Of a stretch of DNA of 7,532 bases, positions 5,227-7,532 are shown piece by piece. Each line of letters opens with the position of its first letter. The first letter of the stretch is position 1. The stretch spans positions 296-7,827 of the forward strand of contig PLTE01000387.1 of assembly GCA_003164375.1 (NCBI GenBank), in the 5' to 3' direction. The translations under genes and the position numbers were made by a program. The notes beneath the pieces were generated by a model. It did no database searches and was not told the DNA's origin. It saw only the letters and a list, made by a program, of their open reading frames with translations. Source of the DNA: Hyphomicrobiales bacterium (lineage in GTDB: Bacteria; Pseudomonadota; Alphaproteobacteria; Rhizobiales; Xanthobacteraceae).

Positions 5227-6807
5227 TTAGACCTTGCCTGCGATCCGCCGCGTCACCGGACGAAAACTGAACGCGGTCGGCACGAACAATGAGTGTATGC
5301 CGGCGCCGCCGGCGACAACAATGCTGATGTCCTCTGCCCGGTCCGCAATGCCGATATGGTTCGGGTCGCCGACTTCGGCGAACCAGCGCGCGCGGCGGTG
5401 CCGCAAACCCCGCACACTGCGCTCGGCAAATCGCGTCAATGGAATTCGGGCGCGCTCGAACACCGCCTTTTGAATCTCCGTCTTGCCGATGCCGTCGCGC
5501 GCCATCGTGGCCGCGTGTTCGGGGCTGACCACGAACAGCGGGCCGGTCGGGAAGATGATGTTGTTGTGACCGAGCCCGAGCGTTGCGCCGATGAAGTGTT
5601 CGAGGATGTCTTGTCCGGTCTCGCAGCCATAGGTGAAGATATTTTGCGGCGCCGACGCACCAATCACGGTGACAGTGCTGTCGTTTGCGGCAAAGCCTCG
5701 CTCAACATGAAACGGCGACCATGGGCTATCGTCTTCCGCCTCGGCGATGCAGGCTGCGAATTTGCCGGCATGACCATGGGTCGCCATGTCGGTTTCGCCG
5801 GGAATGTCGCCGCCGATATTGCGCAGCACAAGCTGGACCGCCCGCCCGATCGTGGCGTTGGCCCGCGCGCCCTGACCGAACGCATTGCCGCGGGCATTGA
5901 TATCGAGCTCTTTGACCACCGGTCCGTTGACGATAATGAGCGGCGACGTCGTGTTGGTTGCGGTCTGGATGCCATAGAGTTGGCAATCATTGTCCAAAAG
6001 CGCTTCAACCGCGGCCAGCACCACCGGAAAATATTCCGGCCGGCATCCCGCCAGCACGGCGTTGATGGCGATCTTCTCCACCGTCGCCTGCCGCCACCGC
6101 GGCGGAATCGGGCCCACCGGCTCCGCGGCGTCGCGGCCCGAGGTCGCCACCATGGCGCCGACCTTGTCCGCCGTCGGAATCACAACCGGCAGACCATCGG
6201 TCCAGCCGCGGGCAAAAAACAATTCCTGGTCATCGGTCTCGTTCGAACCATCGAACCGGTCCGCCGGTTCGATGTCCGCCGCCTCATTGCCGCGCCCGGT
6301 GAGACGCTCGACCAATGTGTTGACGACGGCATCGGCGCGCTCGGCCACCACGTGGCGCTGCGCGGTGTGCATCGGATGCGGTATCCGCGCCAGCGGCAGA
6401 TCGGCCATGCCGCGCCCGGCGGCCTGCTTGCGCGCGGCAGACGCAAAGGCGGTGCTGAAGACGGTCACGGTCGGAATGCCGCGCCGTTCGATTTCCACCG
6501 CATCGGCAACGCTGATCGAGGTCGAAGTGCCGCAATCGCCAAAGCACTGCACGACCGCGTCGCATTGCCCGAGATCGGCGAAGTCGGCGTCCGACAAGCG
6601 ATCCTTCGGAGCAGCCTTGCGGACGATTGGGCCTCGAACCGCCGCGAAGCGCTCCGCCAGTTGGGCGGCAACGCGCTCGATGAAGAGATCGGCGTTGCAC
6701 TTGCTATTGTCGACGAAGCCAAGGCGCTTGCCACGAAGCTCGGAAAGCCGCGCCGCGACCGCAATAGTAGGCGCCTGATCGGTAACGGTGGGTTCGAATC
6801 GCAACAT
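5227..6807 (-). CDS. UGSC-family protein (Cys form) fused to a conserved C-terminal domain (526 aa)
   Basis: Residues 1-170 resemble the UGSC family, known first as selenoproteins with a Sec-Gly-Ser-Cys motif. Landmarks are LRGKRLGFVDNSKCNADLF (24-42), CDAVVQCFGDCGTSTSISVA (82-101), EIERRGIPTVTVFSTAF (105-121) and MADLPLARIPHPMH (134-147). The active-site motif here is GDCGTST (90-96): Cys92 replaces Sec and the usual Cys is Ser95. After a polar linker (171-195), residues 196-526 form a second conserved domain: GWTDGLPVVIPT (201-212), ATVEKIAINAVLAGCRPEYF (241-260), a Gly/Asn-rich INARGNAFGQGARANATIGR (303-322), and ESPW-like DSPWSPFHVERGF (360-372). No signal peptide, so cytoplasmic. Redox or thiol chemistry on a small carboxylate is inferred only; no reaction is established to my knowledge. 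AAGGGGAGG (6823-6815) lies 7 nt before ATG 6807, a strong start. First gene of the operon. Confidence 0.82.
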   Translation of the reverse strand: MLRFEPTVTDQAPTIAVAARLSELRGKRLGFVDNSKCNADLFIERVAAQLAERFAAVRGPIVRKAAPKDRLSDADFADLGQCDAVVQCFGDCGTSTSISVADAVEIERRGIPTVTVFSTAFASAARKQAAGRGMADLPLARIPHPMHTAQRHVVAERADAVVNTLVERLTGRGNEAADIEPADRFDGSNETDDQELFFARGWTDGLPVVIPTADKVGAMVATSGRDAAEPVGPIPPRWRQATVEKIAINAVLAGCRPEYFPVVLAAVEALLDNDCQLYGIQTATNTTSPLIIVNGPVVKELDINARGNAFGQGARANATIGRAVQLVLRNIGGDIPGETDMATHGHAGKFAACIAEAEDDSPWSPFHVERGFAANDSTVTVIGASAPQNIFTYGCETGQDILEHFIGATLGLGHNNIIFPTGPLFVVSPEHAATMARDGIGKTEIQKAVFERARIPLTRFAERSVRGLRHRRARWFAEVGDPNHIGIADRAEDISIVVAGGAGIHSLFVPTAFSFRPVTRRIAGKV

Positions 6808-6814
6808 CCCTATG

Positions 6815-6823
6815 CCTCCCCTT
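6815..6823 (-). promoter_or_regulatory. Strong ribosome binding site of the UGSC-family gene
   Basis: Read on the minus strand, AAGGGGAGG sits 7 nt before ATG 6807. It is the best Shine-Dalgarno sequence in the window and fixes the start of the first operon gene. Confidence 0.8.
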
Positions 6824-6831
6824 CTTGATTA

Positions 6832-6861
6832 TTGGATTCTATTGGATCCAATATAATCCAA
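6832..6861. promoter_or_regulatory. 30-bp palindromic operator with four half-sites (probable GntR/FCD site)
   Basis: The core ATTGGATCCAAT (6841-6852) is a perfect 12-bp palindrome. It is embedded in TTGGATT (6832-6838) and AATCCAA (6855-6861), which share the same centre; over the 30 bp only one pair (6839/6854) fails to match. The result is two TTGGAT half-sites (6832, 6842) and two ATCCAA half-sites (6846, 6856), each pair offset by exactly 10 bp, about one helical turn. FCD-type GntR regulators commonly bind short AT-centred palindromes of this form. It covers the -10 and start region of the minus-strand promoter and lies 24-54 nt upstream of the first operon gene, a classic repressor position. 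Assignment to the co-encoded GntR protein is inference. Confidence 0.75.
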
Positions 6862-6877
6862 AATATCTCGCTGGCAA
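6850..6877 (-). promoter_or_regulatory. Sigma70-like promoter of the four-gene operon
   Basis: Read on the minus strand: -35 TTGCCA (6877-6872, 5 of 6 to consensus), 16-nt spacer, -10 TATATT (6855-6850, 5 of 6). The expected start is near 6843, giving a leader of about 36 nt before ATG 6807. The -10 lies inside the palindrome at 6832-6861, so a bound regulator would block polymerase. Confidence 0.65.
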
Positions 6878-6923
6878 AGGGAATCTGCGTGGCCCTCCCA
6901 GGCTCGAGACTTTGGTCGAAAAT

Positions 6924-6953
6924 GCCCGGTGAGGCGTGGCGAGCGCGTCGGGC
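6924..6953 (-). terminator. Weak candidate terminator after the Mrp gene
   Basis: On the minus strand GCCCG (6953-6949) pairs with CGGGC (6928-6924) over a 20-nt GC-rich loop and is followed by ATTTTCG. It lies about 20 nt past the Mrp stop and before the operon promoter, a sensible position, but the stem is short and the T-run only four. Confidence 0.3.
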
Positions 6954-6972
6954 TACAAAATCTACCGAGCCG

Positions 6973-7532
<560 letters not shown>

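Noticed and set aside
5293..6828. A 511-codon plus-strand open frame opposite the UGSC-family gene
   Set aside because: It is an antisense shadow of a well-supported gene in high-GC DNA; its translation is Arg/Ala/Gly-rich with no recognisable domain, and no ribosome binding site was noted.

Overview
The window looks like a GC-rich alphaproteobacterial chromosome, most likely order Hyphomicrobiales near Bradyrhizobium, Rhodopseudomonas or Xanthobacteraceae relatives. The grounds are a stand-alone Flp-type pilin, a DUF3551-type Cys-rich secreted protein, a small zinc-ribbon protein and an intergenic palindrome of the kind scattered through rhizobial genomes. This is inferred from family recognition, not from a database search.

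Layout. Positions 1-1378 are on the plus strand and hold short genes: the C-terminal part of a Flp/Fap type IVb pilin (to 158) followed by two candidate terminators, a 71-aa basic-tailed hypothetical (328-543), a 93-aa exported DUF3551-like protein with a GTG start (731-1012), and a 66-aa zinc-ribbon protein (1178-1378). Two nested inverted repeats (about 1385-1448) separate these from the next block and supply the stop codon of the gene on its other side.

From 6807 down to 1445, four minus-strand genes lie close together and probably form one operon. In transcription order they are a 526-aa UGSC-family protein fused to a second conserved domain, a 12-TM-class DASS/SLC13 anion permease, a GntR/FCD regulator, and an MmgE/PrpD-family dehydratase/decarboxylase-like enzyme. 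Upstream is a good sigma70-like promoter (TTGCCA, 16 nt, TATATT) whose -10 and start site are covered by a 30-bp near-perfect palindrome. That palindrome is built from four TTGGAT/ATCCAA half-sites spaced 10 bp apart, as expected for the operator of the co-encoded GntR regulator. The simplest reading is a substrate-inducible catabolic cassette: the permease imports an organic di- or tricarboxylate, the MmgE/PrpD and UGSC proteins transform it, and GntR senses the substrate or a product. The substrate cannot be read from the sequence, and the UGSC family has no function I can state with confidence. This operon is the most interesting part of the window.

At the right edge (6973-7532, minus strand) is the C-terminal part of the Mrp/ApbC/NBP35 P-loop iron-sulfur carrier, a housekeeping gene that runs off the window. 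The long plus-strand reading frames opposite the operon are high-GC shadows and are not called.
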